Positions 43,289 through 52,943 of a stretch of 64,000 nt of DNA are shown here, piece by piece. The position numbers were made by a program, and so were the translations under genes. The first letter of the stretch is position 1. Each line of letters opens with the position of its first letter. Source of the stretch: Demequina sp. NBRC 110057 (GTDB lineage: Bacteria; Actinomycetota; Actinomycetes; Actinomycetales; Demequinaceae); contig NZ_BBRN01000004.1 in NCBI RefSeq assembly GCF_002090175.1, positions 558,001-622,000 of the forward strand. The letters run 5' to 3'. The notes beneath the pieces are model-generated. The model made no database searches, had not been told where the DNA came from, and was given only the letters and a program-made list of their open reading frames with translations.

Positions 43289-44557
43289 ATGTCCCACAAC
43301 GCCGTGGTGATCGGGGGAAATCGCATCCCCTTCGCGAAGGCCGGCGGCCCGTACGCCGAGGCCTCGAACCACGACCTCTTGACCGCCGCGCTCGACGGGC
43401 TCGTCGCCCGCTTCGGGCTCGCGGGTACCAGGGTCGGCGAGGTCGCGGGAGGCGCGGTCCTGAAGCACCCCAAGGACTTCAACCTCACGCGCGAGGTCGT
43501 CCTCAGCTCCGCCCTCTCCCCCGCGACCCCCGCGTGCGACCTCCAGCAGGCGTGCGGCACCGGCCTCGAGACCACCATCTACATCGCGAACAAGATCGCG
43601 CTCGGCCAGATCGACGTGGGCATCTCGGCCGGTGTGGACTCGGCGTCCGATGCCCCCATCACCGTGAGCGACGGCCTCAAGCGCGCGCTGCTGCGCGCCA
43701 ACAGGGCCCGGTCGGCCGCCGAGCGCGCCAAGGCGCTCGCGGGCATCCGCCCCCGCCACCTCGCCCCCCAGGCTCCCGGCGTCGCCGAGCCCCGCACCGG
43801 CCTGTCCATGGGCGAGCACCAGGCCCTCACCACCGAGCGCTGGGGCATCGGCCGCACCGAGCAGGATGAGCTCGCCGCCGCGAGCCACCACCACCTTGCC
43901 GCCGCCTGGGACGACGGCTTCTTCGACGACCTCGTCACGCCCTACCTGGGCGTCGCGAAGGACGCGATCCTGCGCCCCGACACCTCGGTCGAAAAGCTCG
44001 CAAAGCTGAAGCCCGCCTTTGGCGGCCCGCAGGGCACGATGACCGCGGGCAACTCCACCGCGCTGTCCGACGGCGCCGCGACAGCGCTCCTCGCGAGCGA
44101 GGAGTGGGCGCGCGAGAACGGCATGCCCGTGCTCGCCCGCTTCGTCGACGCCGAGGTCGCCGCGGTGGACCACCCGGGAGGCGACGACCTGCTGCTCGGC
44201 CCCGTGGCCGCCACCGGCCGCCTCCTCGCCCGCCAGGGGCTCACCCCCAACGACTTCGCCCTCATCGAGATCCACGAGGCCTTCGCCTCGACAGTGCTGG
44301 CCACCCTGAAGGCCTGGGAGGACGAGGACTACTGCCGCGGCCTCGGGCTCGACGGCGCGATCGGCACCCTCGACCGCGCCCGCCTCAACGTCGCCGGCTC
44401 CTCGCTCGCCGCCGGCCACCCCTTCGCGGCCACCGGCGCCCGCATCTTCCCCACCCTCGCCAAGCTCCTGCACGAGCGAGGCCCGGGTTCGAAGGGCCTT
44501 ATCTCCATGTGCGCCGCCGGCGGACAGGGCGTCGTGGCGATCCTGGAGGCGGTGTGA
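43289..44557 (+). CDS. Acetyl-CoA C-acetyltransferase / 3-ketoacyl-CoA thiolase (FadA2-like)
   Basis: A 422-residue thiolase. The nucleophilic Cys is in LQQACGTGLET near residue 90, the catalytic His in NVAGSSLAAGHPFAATGAR, and the second Cys in MCAAGGQG near the end. The length and the sequence GNRIPFAKAGGPYAE match the FadA2/FadI subgroup, which cleaves or forms 3-ketoacyl-CoA. It starts the operon thiolase, high-molecular-weight FabG, MaoC, thioesterase and FadD. The next gene starts within its stop codon (TGATG). The ATG follows GGAGGCAGC. Confidence 0.92.
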   Translation: MSHNAVVIGGNRIPFAKAGGPYAEASNHDLLTAALDGLVARFGLAGTRVGEVAGGAVLKHPKDFNLTREVVLSSALSPATPACDLQQACGTGLETTIYIANKIALGQIDVGISAGVDSASDAPITVSDGLKRALLRANRARSAAERAKALAGIRPRHLAPQAPGVAEPRTGLSMGEHQALTTERWGIGRTEQDELAAASHHHLAAAWDDGFFDDLVTPYLGVAKDAILRPDTSVEKLAKLKPAFGGPQGTMTAGNSTALSDGAATALLASEEWARENGMPVLARFVDAEVAAVDHPGGDDLLLGPVAATGRLLARQGLTPNDFALIEIHEAFASTVLATLKAWEDEDYCRGLGLDGAIGTLDRARLNVAGSSLAAGHPFAATGARIFPTLAKLLHERGPGSKGLISMCAAGGQGVVAILEAV

Positions 44558-45906
44558 TGAGCGCGCTCGAGAAGGCCTTCACGTCCAAGCCAGGCAAGGC
44601 GATCGCGGCGAAGGCGGGCCTCAAGGACCCGCCGCGCCTGCGCCGCGGGCGCACGTGGCCCGAGGGCGCGATCGTCCTCGCGGAGATCGGCGACGGCAGC
44701 CTCGCGCGCCGCACGCTGACGCTGCTGGGACGATCTGTCGAGTCGCCAGTGGTCGACGACGGCGGCGAGCCCACCCCCGGGTATGGCGCGCGCATCGGTG
44801 CCCTCGTGGTCGACGTGACGGGACTGACCACCATCCCCCAGCTCGAGGAGCTGCGAGCCGTGCTGCGTCCCGCGGTCAAGGGCATCGAGCGGGCGGGGCG
44901 GATCGTCATCGTCGCCCACCCCTCGGCGGGAGACTGGGAGCAGAGGTCGGTCGCCCGCGCGCTCGACGGCATCAATCGCACCATCGGCAAGGAGCTGCGC
45001 GGCGGCGCCACCACCACGCTTCTCCACGTCGCCCAGGAGGCCACCCCCGGCGACCTCGTCTCGACCCTCGGCTTCGTGCTGCAGGGCCGGTCGGCATTCG
45101 TCGACGGCCAGGCATGGACCGTCGCGGCGGCCGAGCAGCCGGCGGAGACGCTCCAGGAGCGCCCCCTCGAGGACCGCGTGGTCGTCGTTACGGGAGCCGC
45201 GCGCGGCATCGGCGCGGCCATCGCCCGCACCCTCGCGCGCGACGGTGCCAGGATCGTCGCCGTCGACATCCCTCCCGCGGGCGAGGCGCTCGCCCAGGTC
45301 GCCAACGAGGTGGGCGGGACCGCCCTGCAGCTCGACATCACAGCGGCCGATGCCGGCGCGGCCATCGCGGCGCACGTGGCACGCTCGGGCCGCCCCCTGT
45401 ACGCCGTCGTTCACAACGCCGGCATCACTCGCGACAAGATGCTCGCGAACACCGACGCCTCGCGCTGGGCGTCCGTGCTCGACGTGAACCTGGCGGCACA
45501 GATGCGCATCAACGAGGTGCTGCTCGACCCCGCCACCGAGGGCGGGCTAGCGGACGGCGGCCGCCTGGTGGGCATCGCGTCGACCTCGGGCCTCGCCGGC
45601 AACAAGGGCCAGACCAACTACGCGGCCTCGAAGGCGGGTGTGGCAGGCCTCGTCGAGGCGATGGCCCCCGACCTCGCCGAGCGCTCCGTTACCGTCAATG
45701 CCGTCGCGCCGGGATTCATCGAGACCGAGATGACCGGCCGCATCCCCTTCGTGCAGCGCGAGATCTTCCGCCGCTCCAACTCCCTCAGCCAGGGGGGACG
45801 GCCGGAGGATGTCGCCGAGACCATCGGCTACCTCCTCGACCCACGCTCGCAGGGGGTCACAGGCCAGGTGATCAGGGTGTGCGGCCAGAACCTGGTGGGC
45901 GCCTGA
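44557..45906 (+). CDS. High-molecular-weight 3-oxoacyl reductase (FabG4-like)
   Basis: A 449-residue protein, almost twice the normal FabG length, as in mycobacterial FabG4. The N-terminal ~205 residues form a second, cofactor-free flavodoxin-like domain. The catalytic SDR domain has VVVTGAARGIGAAIARTLAR, VVHNAGITRD, the Ser in VGIASTSGLAGNKGQ, NYAASKAG (YxxxK) and VNAVAPGFIETEM. It should reduce 3-oxoacyl-CoA with NADH. Start and stop overlap both neighbours (TGATG and TGATG), showing tight translational coupling in the operon. Confidence 0.92.
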   Translation: MSALEKAFTSKPGKAIAAKAGLKDPPRLRRGRTWPEGAIVLAEIGDGSLARRTLTLLGRSVESPVVDDGGEPTPGYGARIGALVVDVTGLTTIPQLEELRAVLRPAVKGIERAGRIVIVAHPSAGDWEQRSVARALDGINRTIGKELRGGATTTLLHVAQEATPGDLVSTLGFVLQGRSAFVDGQAWTVAAAEQPAETLQERPLEDRVVVVTGAARGIGAAIARTLARDGARIVAVDIPPAGEALAQVANEVGGTALQLDITAADAGAAIAAHVARSGRPLYAVVHNAGITRDKMLANTDASRWASVLDVNLAAQMRINEVLLDPATEGGLADGGRLVGIASTSGLAGNKGQTNYAASKAGVAGLVEAMAPDLAERSVTVNAVAPGFIETEMTGRIPFVQREIFRRSNSLSQGGRPEDVAETIGYLLDPRSQGVTGQVIRVCGQNLVGA

Positions 45907-46751
45907 TGAGCACGGTCACCCTCGACGCCATGCCGGGAATGGGCGCCGCCTTCGCGCGCGCGCTCGTCCCCAGCCGCGCCAAGGACGCGCGGGTGCCCGC
46001 TCATGAGGTTCGCGTGCCGGGCCACCGGCAGGACGTCGCCCGCCTCGCGGACTACTGCCGCGTCACGGGCTTCACGCTGCGCGACGCGGTGCCGCCCACC
46101 TGGATTCACGTCCTCGCGTTCCCACTTCACGTCCATCTGCTGGGCGACGCCGACGCGTCGGTGCGCCTCGCCGGGGCCGTCCACGTGTCCAATGCCATGA
46201 CGCTTCACCGGCCGGTGTCGCTGACCGAGCGGCTCGACCTCGCCGTCACGGCCGGCAACGTGCGCGCCCACCGGCGCGGGGCCCTCGTGGACCTCAGCGC
46301 GACGGCCCAGGCGGATGGGGAGACGGTGTGGTCCGGCGTCAGCACCTACCTTGCGTCGGGGATGAGGGCGCCCGGCACCCCCGACGACTCCCCTCACCCG
46401 CCGTTCGCGCCCGTCACGCCGCACGCCAGGTGGCGACTGGGTTCGACGCTCGGGCGCGACTATCGTCGCGTCTCGGGCGATCCCAACCCGATCCACACCA
46501 GCAGGCTCGCGGCGAAGGGCTTCGGCTTCTCGCGCCCCATCATCCACGGCATGTGGACCCACGCGCGGGCCCTCGCCGCGCTGGAGCAGCGCCTGCCGGC
46601 CGTGTACTCCGTCGAGGTGGACTTCGCGAAGCCCGTGGCACTTCCCGGCACGGTGGGCTTTCATGCGGCCGATGCGGGCGGCGGCTGGGACGCTGCCGTC
46701 ACCTCCCGTGACGGCACCAAGCCCCACCTGCTGATGCGGGTGCGCCCGTGA
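45906..46751 (+). CDS. MaoC-like 3-hydroxyacyl dehydratase (HtdX-like)
   Basis: A 281-residue double-hotdog hydratase. The active-site loop in the C-terminal hotdog is YRRVSGDPNPIHTSRLAA, where Asp and His (D-x4-H) are the catalytic pair, followed by the GFGFSRPIIHGMWTHA helix. It hydrates 2-enoyl-CoA or dehydrates (R)-3-hydroxyacyl-CoA. Next to FabG4- and FadA2-like genes it corresponds to mycobacterial HtdX. The start overlaps the fabG stop and the stop overlaps the thioesterase start. Confidence 0.9.
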   Translation: MSTVTLDAMPGMGAAFARALVPSRAKDARVPAHEVRVPGHRQDVARLADYCRVTGFTLRDAVPPTWIHVLAFPLHVHLLGDADASVRLAGAVHVSNAMTLHRPVSLTERLDLAVTAGNVRAHRRGALVDLSATAQADGETVWSGVSTYLASGMRAPGTPDDSPHPPFAPVTPHARWRLGSTLGRDYRRVSGDPNPIHTSRLAAKGFGFSRPIIHGMWTHARALAALEQRLPAVYSVEVDFAKPVALPGTVGFHAADAGGGWDAAVTSRDGTKPHLLMRVRP

Positions 46752-47275
46752 ATCTGTGGCTGCGCCTGCTGCTCACGCGCCTGCGCTCCCGGCGACGCGC
46801 ACGGCTCTCGCTGTGGGACGAGGCAGTCACACCGTTCCGCGTCGCCCCCACGGATCTCGACCTCCTGGGCCACATGAACAACGGCCGCTACCTCACCCTC
46901 ATGGACCTCGGCCGCCTCGACCTCATGATCCGCTCGGGGTTCTGGGCGGACCTCGACACGCACGGATGGTTCCCCGTGGTCGCTGGCCAGACCATCACGT
47001 TCCGCAAGGAGCTACGTCTGGGCCAGCGGTTCGAGATCCGCACCAGGATCCTCGGCCTCGACGACCGCTGGGGATACCTCGAGCAGCGCTTCTGTGTGGG
47101 CGACACCGTCCACGCCCACGCGCTGGTGCGCACCAGGTTCCTCAAGCGCGAGGGCGGCACCGTCGACCACGACGAGCTCGAGAGGGCCGTCGGCGGATTC
47201 CCCGCGCACCTGCGTGTCGACGACTGGATGCGCGAGTGGACCCGCGCCACTCGCGTACCCTCGTCCCAAGCCTGA
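46748..47275 (+). CDS. Acyl-CoA thioesterase, THEM6-like hotdog protein
   Basis: A 175-residue single-hotdog protein. DLLGHMNNGRYLTLMDLGRL is the 4HBT helix with the family's HMNNGRY variant seen in THEM6/YbgC-like thioesterases. A short basic amphipathic N-terminus (LRLLLTRLRSRRRARLSLW) could touch the membrane. It would release CoA from acyl-CoA made or used by the operon. The GTG start overlaps the MaoC stop (GTGA), so it is the fourth coupled gene. Confidence 0.82.
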   Translation: MNLWLRLLLTRLRSRRRARLSLWDEAVTPFRVAPTDLDLLGHMNNGRYLTLMDLGRLDLMIRSGFWADLDTHGWFPVVAGQTITFRKELRLGQRFEIRTRILGLDDRWGYLEQRFCVGDTVHAHALVRTRFLKREGGTVDHDELERAVGGFPAHLRVDDWMREWTRATRVPSSQA

Positions 47276-47312
47276 CCACCGATCCCCGCCATCGACATCA
47301 ATGGAGATGCAG

Positions 47313-49034
47313 ATGACCACTCAGCCCGCAGACATCGACCCCGTCGGCGACGCCTCGCGTCCCTGGTTCGACCACTACCCGCCGGGGGTCACCCCCCGCA
47401 TCTCGGCGCCCGAGGAGCGCTCGCTCGGCGAGCTCGCCCACGCCGCGGCCGAGCGTCACGGTGACCGCACCGCGTTTTCCAACCTTGGCGGCACGTTGTC
47501 GTTCCGCGAGGTCGACGCGATCGCGACAAGGATTGCGTCGTACCTCCAGAACGAGTTGGGACTCGTCAAGGGCGACAGGATCGTCCTGCAGATGCCCAAC
47601 CTGCTGCAGTACCCGGTGGCGTTGTACGGCGCGCTGCGCGCTGGCCTCGTCGTCGTCAACGCCAACCCGCTCTACACCGCGACCGAGCTCGCGGCGGTGA
47701 TCAAGGACGCCGAGCCTCGCGCCATGATAGTGCTCGCCAACTTCGCCGACAAGGCCGCGGCCGTGGTGGGCGGGTCGACCATCGAGCACATGATTGTCAC
47801 CGAGGCCGGTGACATGCTTCACCAGCCCAAGCGCACCATCGTCAACCTTGTCGCCAAGTACGTCAAGAAGATGGTGCCGGACTACCAGCTGCCAGGAGCC
47901 ATCCCGTTCCGTGCCCTCCTGACGGGCGACCCCGCTCGCTTCGCCGACCCCGGCGTGGGCCACGACGACCTCGCGTTCCTGCAGTACACCGGTGGCACCA
48001 CGGGCGGCACCAAGGCGGCGATGCTCACCCACTGGAACCTGCTCGCCAACCAGGCCCAGTTCATCGGCCAGATGCGTGCCGTCCTCGACGAGGACTCGAC
48101 CGTCATCGCCGCCCTCCCGCTGTATCACGTGTTCGCCCTCACGGTGAATTGCATCGGGTTCTTCCGCCTCGGCGGACACAACGTGCTCATCACCAACCCG
48201 CGCGACATCCCCGCGTTCGTCAAGACCATCGACCAGACCAGGCCCCACGCCCTCGTCCTCGTGTCGACGCTCGCCGGAGCGCTGCTGGAGAACGACGCGT
48301 TCGCGAAGGTGGACCTGTCGCGCCTGCGTATCTCGGTGGCGGGCGGCATGGCGCTGCGCTCGGCCGTCGCGCACAAGTGGAACGATGTCACCGGCACCGA
48401 CATGGTCGAGGGCTACGGGCTCACCGAGGCCTCCCCCGTGGTGAGCGTGAACCCTACCCACCTGCCGCCCCGCATCGGCACCATCGGCGTGCCGCTGTCC
48501 TCGACCGACGTGCGCGTCCTCGCCGACGACGGCACCGAGGTTCCGCTGGGCGAGCCGGGAGAGCTCGCCGTCAAGGGCCCGCAGGTCATGAAGGGCTATT
48601 GGCGCAAGCCCGAGGAGTCGGCGGCGGTCCTTACGGACGACGGCTGGCTCCTCACGGGCGACGTGGCCACCATCGATGAGACGGGCTACTTGGCGATCGT
48701 TGACCGCAAGAAGGAGATCATCGTCGTCTCCGGGTTCAACGTCTACCCGGGCGACATCGAGGACGCCGCGATGCAGCACCCCAAGGTGCTCGAGGCCGGC
48801 GCCATCCCCGTGGCCGACGACCACGCGGGCGAGGTTCCCAAGCTGTTCGTGGTGAAGCGCGACCCCTCGCTGACCGAGGCGGAGCTGTCGGCGTTCCTCA
48901 AGGAGCGCCTCACGGGCTACAAGCGCCCCCGCCACATCGAGTTCCTCGACGAGCTCCCCAAGACGAACGTCGGCAAGGTCCTGCGCCGCGCCCTGCGCGA
49001 GCGCGAGGAGGGTAAGGCGGACGCCACCGCCTGA
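47313..49034 (+). CDS. fadD: Long-chain fatty-acid--CoA ligase
   Basis: A 573-residue ANL-family adenylating enzyme. Key motifs are YTGGTTGGTKAAMLTHWN (P-loop), GYGLTEASPVVS, TGDVATIDETGYLAIVDRKK with the hinge region KEIIVVSGFNVYPGDIE, and the final catalytic Lys in NVGKVLRRALRE. It activates fatty acids with ATP and CoA in the cytoplasm. ATG 47313 was chosen because GGAG lies six bases upstream; the in-frame ATG 47301 has no site. It ends the lipid operon. Confidence 0.93.
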   Translation: MTTQPADIDPVGDASRPWFDHYPPGVTPRISAPEERSLGELAHAAAERHGDRTAFSNLGGTLSFREVDAIATRIASYLQNELGLVKGDRIVLQMPNLLQYPVALYGALRAGLVVVNANPLYTATELAAVIKDAEPRAMIVLANFADKAAAVVGGSTIEHMIVTEAGDMLHQPKRTIVNLVAKYVKKMVPDYQLPGAIPFRALLTGDPARFADPGVGHDDLAFLQYTGGTTGGTKAAMLTHWNLLANQAQFIGQMRAVLDEDSTVIAALPLYHVFALTVNCIGFFRLGGHNVLITNPRDIPAFVKTIDQTRPHALVLVSTLAGALLENDAFAKVDLSRLRISVAGGMALRSAVAHKWNDVTGTDMVEGYGLTEASPVVSVNPTHLPPRIGTIGVPLSSTDVRVLADDGTEVPLGEPGELAVKGPQVMKGYWRKPEESAAVLTDDGWLLTGDVATIDETGYLAIVDRKKEIIVVSGFNVYPGDIEDAAMQHPKVLEAGAIPVADDHAGEVPKLFVVKRDPSLTEAELSAFLKERLTGYKRPRHIEFLDELPKTNVGKVLRRALREREEGKADATA

Positions 49035-49056
49035 CCGGACCGGGTCGTGGTCGGCG

Positions 49057-50223
49057 TCAGTCGTCGCCGTCGATCACGACCCGCGCCCGGCCCGCGGCCT
49101 TGGCGCGGTACATCGCAGCGTCGGCTCGCTCGATGGTGGGGCCGAGCGCCTCGGCCCCCGTTCCCTTCGCCACGCCGAAGCTCACGGTCGTCGACGGCAG
49201 GCGATCGGTGCGCAGCCGCCACGCGAAGCGGGTCGCGAGCCGGTCCAGCCGCGCCGCCGTCTCCGTGACGTTCTCCCCCGGCACCGCGACGGCGAACTCC
49301 TCGCCGCCCATGCGTCCCACCACGGCGCCCGGGTCCATGGCCTCGCGGACGGAGTCGGCGAACGTCATCAGCACCGCGTCGCCCACCGCGTGGCCGTGGG
49401 TGTCGTTGATGGCCTTGAAGTGATCCACGTCCGCGACCACCACCACGATGCCGCGTCCGGTGGCGAACAGCCGACCGGCGCCGTCGACCCACGCTGTGCG
49501 GCCCAGGATGCCGGTGAGGTCGTCCCTCGTGGCGCGCCTGCGCAGCTCCTGGGTGCGCTGGTCGTAGCCGAGCGCCGAGACCGAGAAGGTCACGGCCACC
49601 AGCACCACCAGGAGCACGATCGTGGTCGCGCCGGCCCCCGCGACCGAGGTGAAGGCCTCGGAGGTCGGGCCGCCAGCGAGGAACAGCACCAGGCGCACCA
49701 GGTAGTACGCGGCGAGCAGGGAGGCAGCGAGCGACGACACGACGAGTGCCATGAGCGCCTCCTGCTGGTCGCGCCTGTCCGGCGCGGCGCGCCTCGAGCG
49801 CCACGCGGACCACATGTCCCACGCACCGAGCCCGAAGAACAGCCCCATGAGGGCGAAGAGCACGCCGTTGCCTGCCCACACGTTGCGCGAGGGGTCGTCG
49901 GCCACCGCGGCAAGGAGCGCCGCGAGCGACGCGACGGGCATGACCCATACCGGCACGCGGCTTCCCCGCAGCGATCTGGTCGCCCACCAGACGCTGACTC
50001 CCGCCCAGACCGCGATGACGTTCGAGGCGGGGTTGAGCACCACCTGCGCTGGGGTGCCGTTGAACAGCAGCAGCAGCGGGCTGAGGGTCGACCAAGCGAG
50101 CGACATGGTCCACCAGCCCGCAAAGGGCGATCGCGTGGGCCGGTACACCGCGGCCCAGAACAGGACTAGAACGGTCAACGAGACGACGCCGAGCGCGATG
50201 CGCAGGGTCGTGACGTCGAGCAT
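49057..50223 (-). CDS. Membrane GGDEF diguanylate cyclase
   Basis: A 388-residue protein. The first ~220 residues hold about seven hydrophobic helices. The GGDEF domain spans ~230-388 with DDLTGILGR, VVVADVDHFKAINDTHGH and an intact active-site GGEEF in GRMGGEEFAVAVPG. The product-feedback I-site (RxxD before GGEEF) is missing: the equivalent residues read DPGA. It should make cyclic di-GMP without strong product inhibition. The ATG is six bases after TAGGGT (complement of 50230-50235), a leaderless start. Confidence 0.9.
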   Translation of the reverse strand: MLDVTTLRIALGVVSLTVLVLFWAAVYRPTRSPFAGWWTMSLAWSTLSPLLLLFNGTPAQVVLNPASNVIAVWAGVSVWWATRSLRGSRVPVWVMPVASLAALLAAVADDPSRNVWAGNGVLFALMGLFFGLGAWDMWSAWRSRRAAPDRRDQQEALMALVVSSLAASLLAAYYLVRLVLFLAGGPTSEAFTSVAGAGATTIVLLVVLVAVTFSVSALGYDQRTQELRRRATRDDLTGILGRTAWVDGAGRLFATGRGIVVVVADVDHFKAINDTHGHAVGDAVLMTFADSVREAMDPGAVVGRMGGEEFAVAVPGENVTETAARLDRLATRFAWRLRTDRLPSTTVSFGVAKGTGAEALGPTIERADAAMYRAKAAGRARVVIDGDD

Positions 50224-50318
50224 GGACAGACCCTATCGAGGGCCGCGTTCTCCTACCCAGTCGGTGTGAGCGATCCGCCCCCGTGGTGTCGCGCGCCCCG
50301 CGGGCCTACGCTCGGTCT

Positions 50319-50741
50319 ATGGCCGAGTCCGTCACGCGCCCCACCGACGTCCCCGTGGAGACGTTTTTGTCCACTGTCGAGCCCGCCCGCCGCCGCGACG
50401 AGGGCGAGCGACTCGTGGAGATCTTCAGCTCCGAGACCGGCGAGGAACCCGTCATGTGGGGTCCCAGCATCGTCGGCTTCGGCACCTACCACTACCGCTA
50501 CGACTCGGGCAGGGAGGGCGACATGCCGCGCGTCGGCTTCTCGCCCCGCAAGGCGAAGCTCTCGCTCTACGGCCTGACGGACGCCCCCGGCCACGAGGAG
50601 CTCCTGGCGCGCCTGGGGCCTCACTCGCTCGGCGCGAGCTGCCTGTACGTCACCCGGCTCGACGCCGTCGACGACGACGTGCTGCGCTCCCTCGTGAGGC
50701 TGGGCTACGCGCACGTCGGCGACGACGAGGTCACGTCCTAG
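50319..50741 (+). CDS. DUF1801 domain protein
   Basis: A 140-residue protein with the DUF1801 pattern: RRRDEGERLVEIFSSETGEE, PVMWGPSIVGFGTYHYRY and RVGFSPRKAKLSLYG. The family is common and small, with no proven function. The ATG at 50319 lies six bases after TACGCT (50307-50312), so it is probably leaderless. It converges on der. Confidence 0.82.
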   Translation: MAESVTRPTDVPVETFLSTVEPARRRDEGERLVEIFSSETGEEPVMWGPSIVGFGTYHYRYDSGREGDMPRVGFSPRKAKLSLYGLTDAPGHEELLARLGPHSLGASCLYVTRLDAVDDDVLRSLVRLGYAHVGDDEVTS

Positions 50742-50754
50742 TCGAGCGCGACGG

Positions 50755-52260
50755 TCAGCGCGTCCTCTTGCGCTTCTCGCGCACGCGCACCGAGATCTGG
50801 ATGGGCGAGCCCTCAAAGCCGAACGCCTCGCGCAGGCGACGCTCGATGAAGCGGCGATACGTCGGCTCGAGGAACCCGCTCGCGAAGATCACGAAGCGCG
50901 GCGGGCGGTTGGACGCCTGCGTGGCGAAGAGGATCTTGGGCTGCTTGCCCGAGCGCACCGGGTGCGGGTGCTCGGCGACCAGCTCGCCAAGGAACGAGTT
51001 GAGGCGGCCGGTCGAGATGCGCTGATCCCAGCTTCCGAGGGCAAGGTCGATCGCGGGCACCAGGCGGTTGGTGTGCCAGCCGGTGCGTGCCGACAGGTTG
51101 ACGCGGGGTGCCCAGGTGAGCTGCACCAGGTCCTTCTCGATGGAGCGCTCGAGCAGGAAGCGCTCGTCCTCGCCCACCAGGTCCCACTTGTTGAACACGA
51201 GGACCGTGGCGCGGCCCGACTCGATGACCTGGCCGATGACGCGGGTGTCCTGCTCGGTCAGCGGCACCGACGCGTCGAGCAGCACGAGCGCCACCTCGGC
51301 CCGCTCGATGGCGGCGCCGGTACGCAGCGAGGCGTAGAAGTCGGCACCCTTGGTCTGGTGCACGCGGCGGCGGATGCCTGCCGTGTCCACGAGGGTCCAG
51401 CGGCGGTCGCCGATCCCGACGACCTCGTCGACGGGGTCGCGCGTGGTGCCCGCGACCTCGTTGACGACCACGCGGTTCTCCCCCGCCAGCTGGTTCAGCA
51501 GCGAGCTCTTGCCCACGTTGGGGCGACCCACGAGGGCGATGCGCCGGGGGGCGTCGGGGTCGATCTCGACCTGCGGCATCTCGGTGGGAAGCGCGGCGAC
51601 GGCGGCGTCGAGCATGTCGCCGGTGCCGCGGCCGTGCAGGGCGGACACCGGGAAGGGCTCGCCGAGCCCGAGGTTCCACAGCGCGGCCGCCTCGAGCTCG
51701 CCCTGCGGGCCGTCCACCTTATTGGCGACGAGGACCACGGGCTTCTTGGAGGCACGCAGCAGGCGCACCACGTGCTCGTCCGAGGCTGTCGCGCCGACGG
51801 TGGCGTCCACGACGAACAGGACGGCATCGGCCATGTCGATCGCGACCTCGGCCTGCTGGGCGACGGACAGGTCGAGGCCCTGCACCTTCGCCTCCCAGCC
51901 GCCGGTATCCATCAGCATGAAGTCGCGGCCGGCCCACTCGGCGCGGTACTCCACGCGGTCGCGGGTCACGCCGGGGGTGTCCTCCACGACGGCCAGGCGC
52001 TTGCCGATGATGCGGTTGACGAGGGTCGACTTGCCGACGTTCGGGCGGCCGATGATCGCGAGGACGGGAAGCGCCTCCTCGGTGTCGACCTCCTCCTCGC
52101 CCGCAAGGGTGGCGAGGTCGGCCTCGGACAGGTCGTAGTCCTCGAGGCCCGCGCGCAGCGCCGCCTCGCGGATCTCGTCGAGGCTCTCCTCGGGGTCGGA
52201 CGGCACCTGCAGGGGCGCGGGCACGTCGCCCAGGCCGTGGTACTCCTGCTCGTCGGTCAT
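50755..52260 (-). CDS. der: Ribosome biogenesis GTPase Der (EngA)
   Basis: A 501-residue protein with two tandem G domains and a KH-like C-terminus. The P-loops are [13 protein letters not shown] and [13 protein letters not shown]; both DTGG/DTAG and NKVD/NKWD motifs follow. Der helps assemble the 50S ribosomal subunit. An acidic N-terminal extension of ~45 residues precedes the first G domain, as in other actinobacteria. It is the last gene of the leftward cmk-plsC-der run, with an AAGGAGACACC site and a start overlapping the plsC stop (ATGA). Confidence 0.96.
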   Translation of the reverse strand: MTDEQEYHGLGDVPAPLQVPSDPEESLDEIREAALRAGLEDYDLSEADLATLAGEEEVDTEEALPVLAIIGRPNVGKSTLVNRIIGKRLAVVEDTPGVTRDRVEYRAEWAGRDFMLMDTGGWEAKVQGLDLSVAQQAEVAIDMADAVLFVVDATVGATASDEHVVRLLRASKKPVVLVANKVDGPQGELEAAALWNLGLGEPFPVSALHGRGTGDMLDAAVAALPTEMPQVEIDPDAPRRIALVGRPNVGKSSLLNQLAGENRVVVNEVAGTTRDPVDEVVGIGDRRWTLVDTAGIRRRVHQTKGADFYASLRTGAAIERAEVALVLLDASVPLTEQDTRVIGQVIESGRATVLVFNKWDLVGEDERFLLERSIEKDLVQLTWAPRVNLSARTGWHTNRLVPAIDLALGSWDQRISTGRLNSFLGELVAEHPHPVRSGKQPKILFATQASNRPPRFVIFASGFLEPTYRRFIERRLREAFGFEGSPIQISVRVREKRKRTR

Positions 52261-52943
52261 GGTGTCTCCTTGGGAAGCGCCCCCGCATCGGCGGGGAGCG
52301 TGAGGTCGGTGGTGGCGAGCGTCGCGTCGATGCGCTCACGCAGGGCCTCGGCGAGCAGGCGTTGCGCGGCCTCCTGGCGCGCGCGACCGCGTAGGGCCTC
52401 GTCGAGGTCAAGCGAAAAAGGCTCGCCGAACTCCACGAGGATACGCCGCCCGGGCCGCGGCCACACACCCGTGGGCTCTCCGGTGTGGCGCGTGCCGACC
52501 AAAGCGGTGGGCACGATGGGGGCCCCTGACTGGATGGCGAGCCAGGCGGCGCCGCCGTGGACGGCATCGGCCCTGCCCGCTCCCCTGGTCCCCTCGGGGA
52601 ACACGCCCACCACGTCGCCGCGGCGCAGTACAGCGAGGCCCCGGGCGAGCGCGTCGCGGCCAGAGTCGACCACCTCGATCTGCTGCGCGCCGCGCAATAG
52701 GACGCCGAGGGCGCCGCGGAACATGTGCGAGCCGATGAGGAAGTGGGAGCCGCGCGGGATGACGCCGTGGAGCACGGGGCCGTCGATGAGGCCCACGTGG
52801 TTGCCCACGATGATGACGGGCCCGTCGGCAGGGATGTTGCCGACGCCGCGCACCTCGGTGCGCCACAGGCCCTTGGCGAGCGCGCGCCCCACCCACCGGG
52901 ACCAGCGCGGCCCCCAGCGGCTCGGGACGCGCGCCTGGCTCAC
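52257..52943 (-). CDS. 1-acyl-sn-glycerol-3-phosphate acyltransferase (PlsC-like)
   Basis: A 228-residue acyltransferase with the HX4D motif in [20 protein letters not shown] and the FPEGTRG motif in [16 protein letters not shown]. It should acylate lysophosphatidic acid or a related lipid at the inner membrane face. It lies between cmk and der with start and stop overlaps, so it is co-translated with them. The position is common in actinobacteria. Confidence 0.88.
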   Translation of the reverse strand: MSQARVPSRWGPRWSRWVGRALAKGLWRTEVRGVGNIPADGPVIIVGNHVGLIDGPVLHGVIPRGSHFLIGSHMFRGALGVLLRGAQQIEVVDSGRDALARGLAVLRRGDVVGVFPEGTRGAGRADAVHGGAAWLAIQSGAPIVPTALVGTRHTGEPTGVWPRPGRRILVEFGEPFSLDLDEALRGRARQEAAQRLLAEALRERIDATLATTDLTLPADAGALPKETP

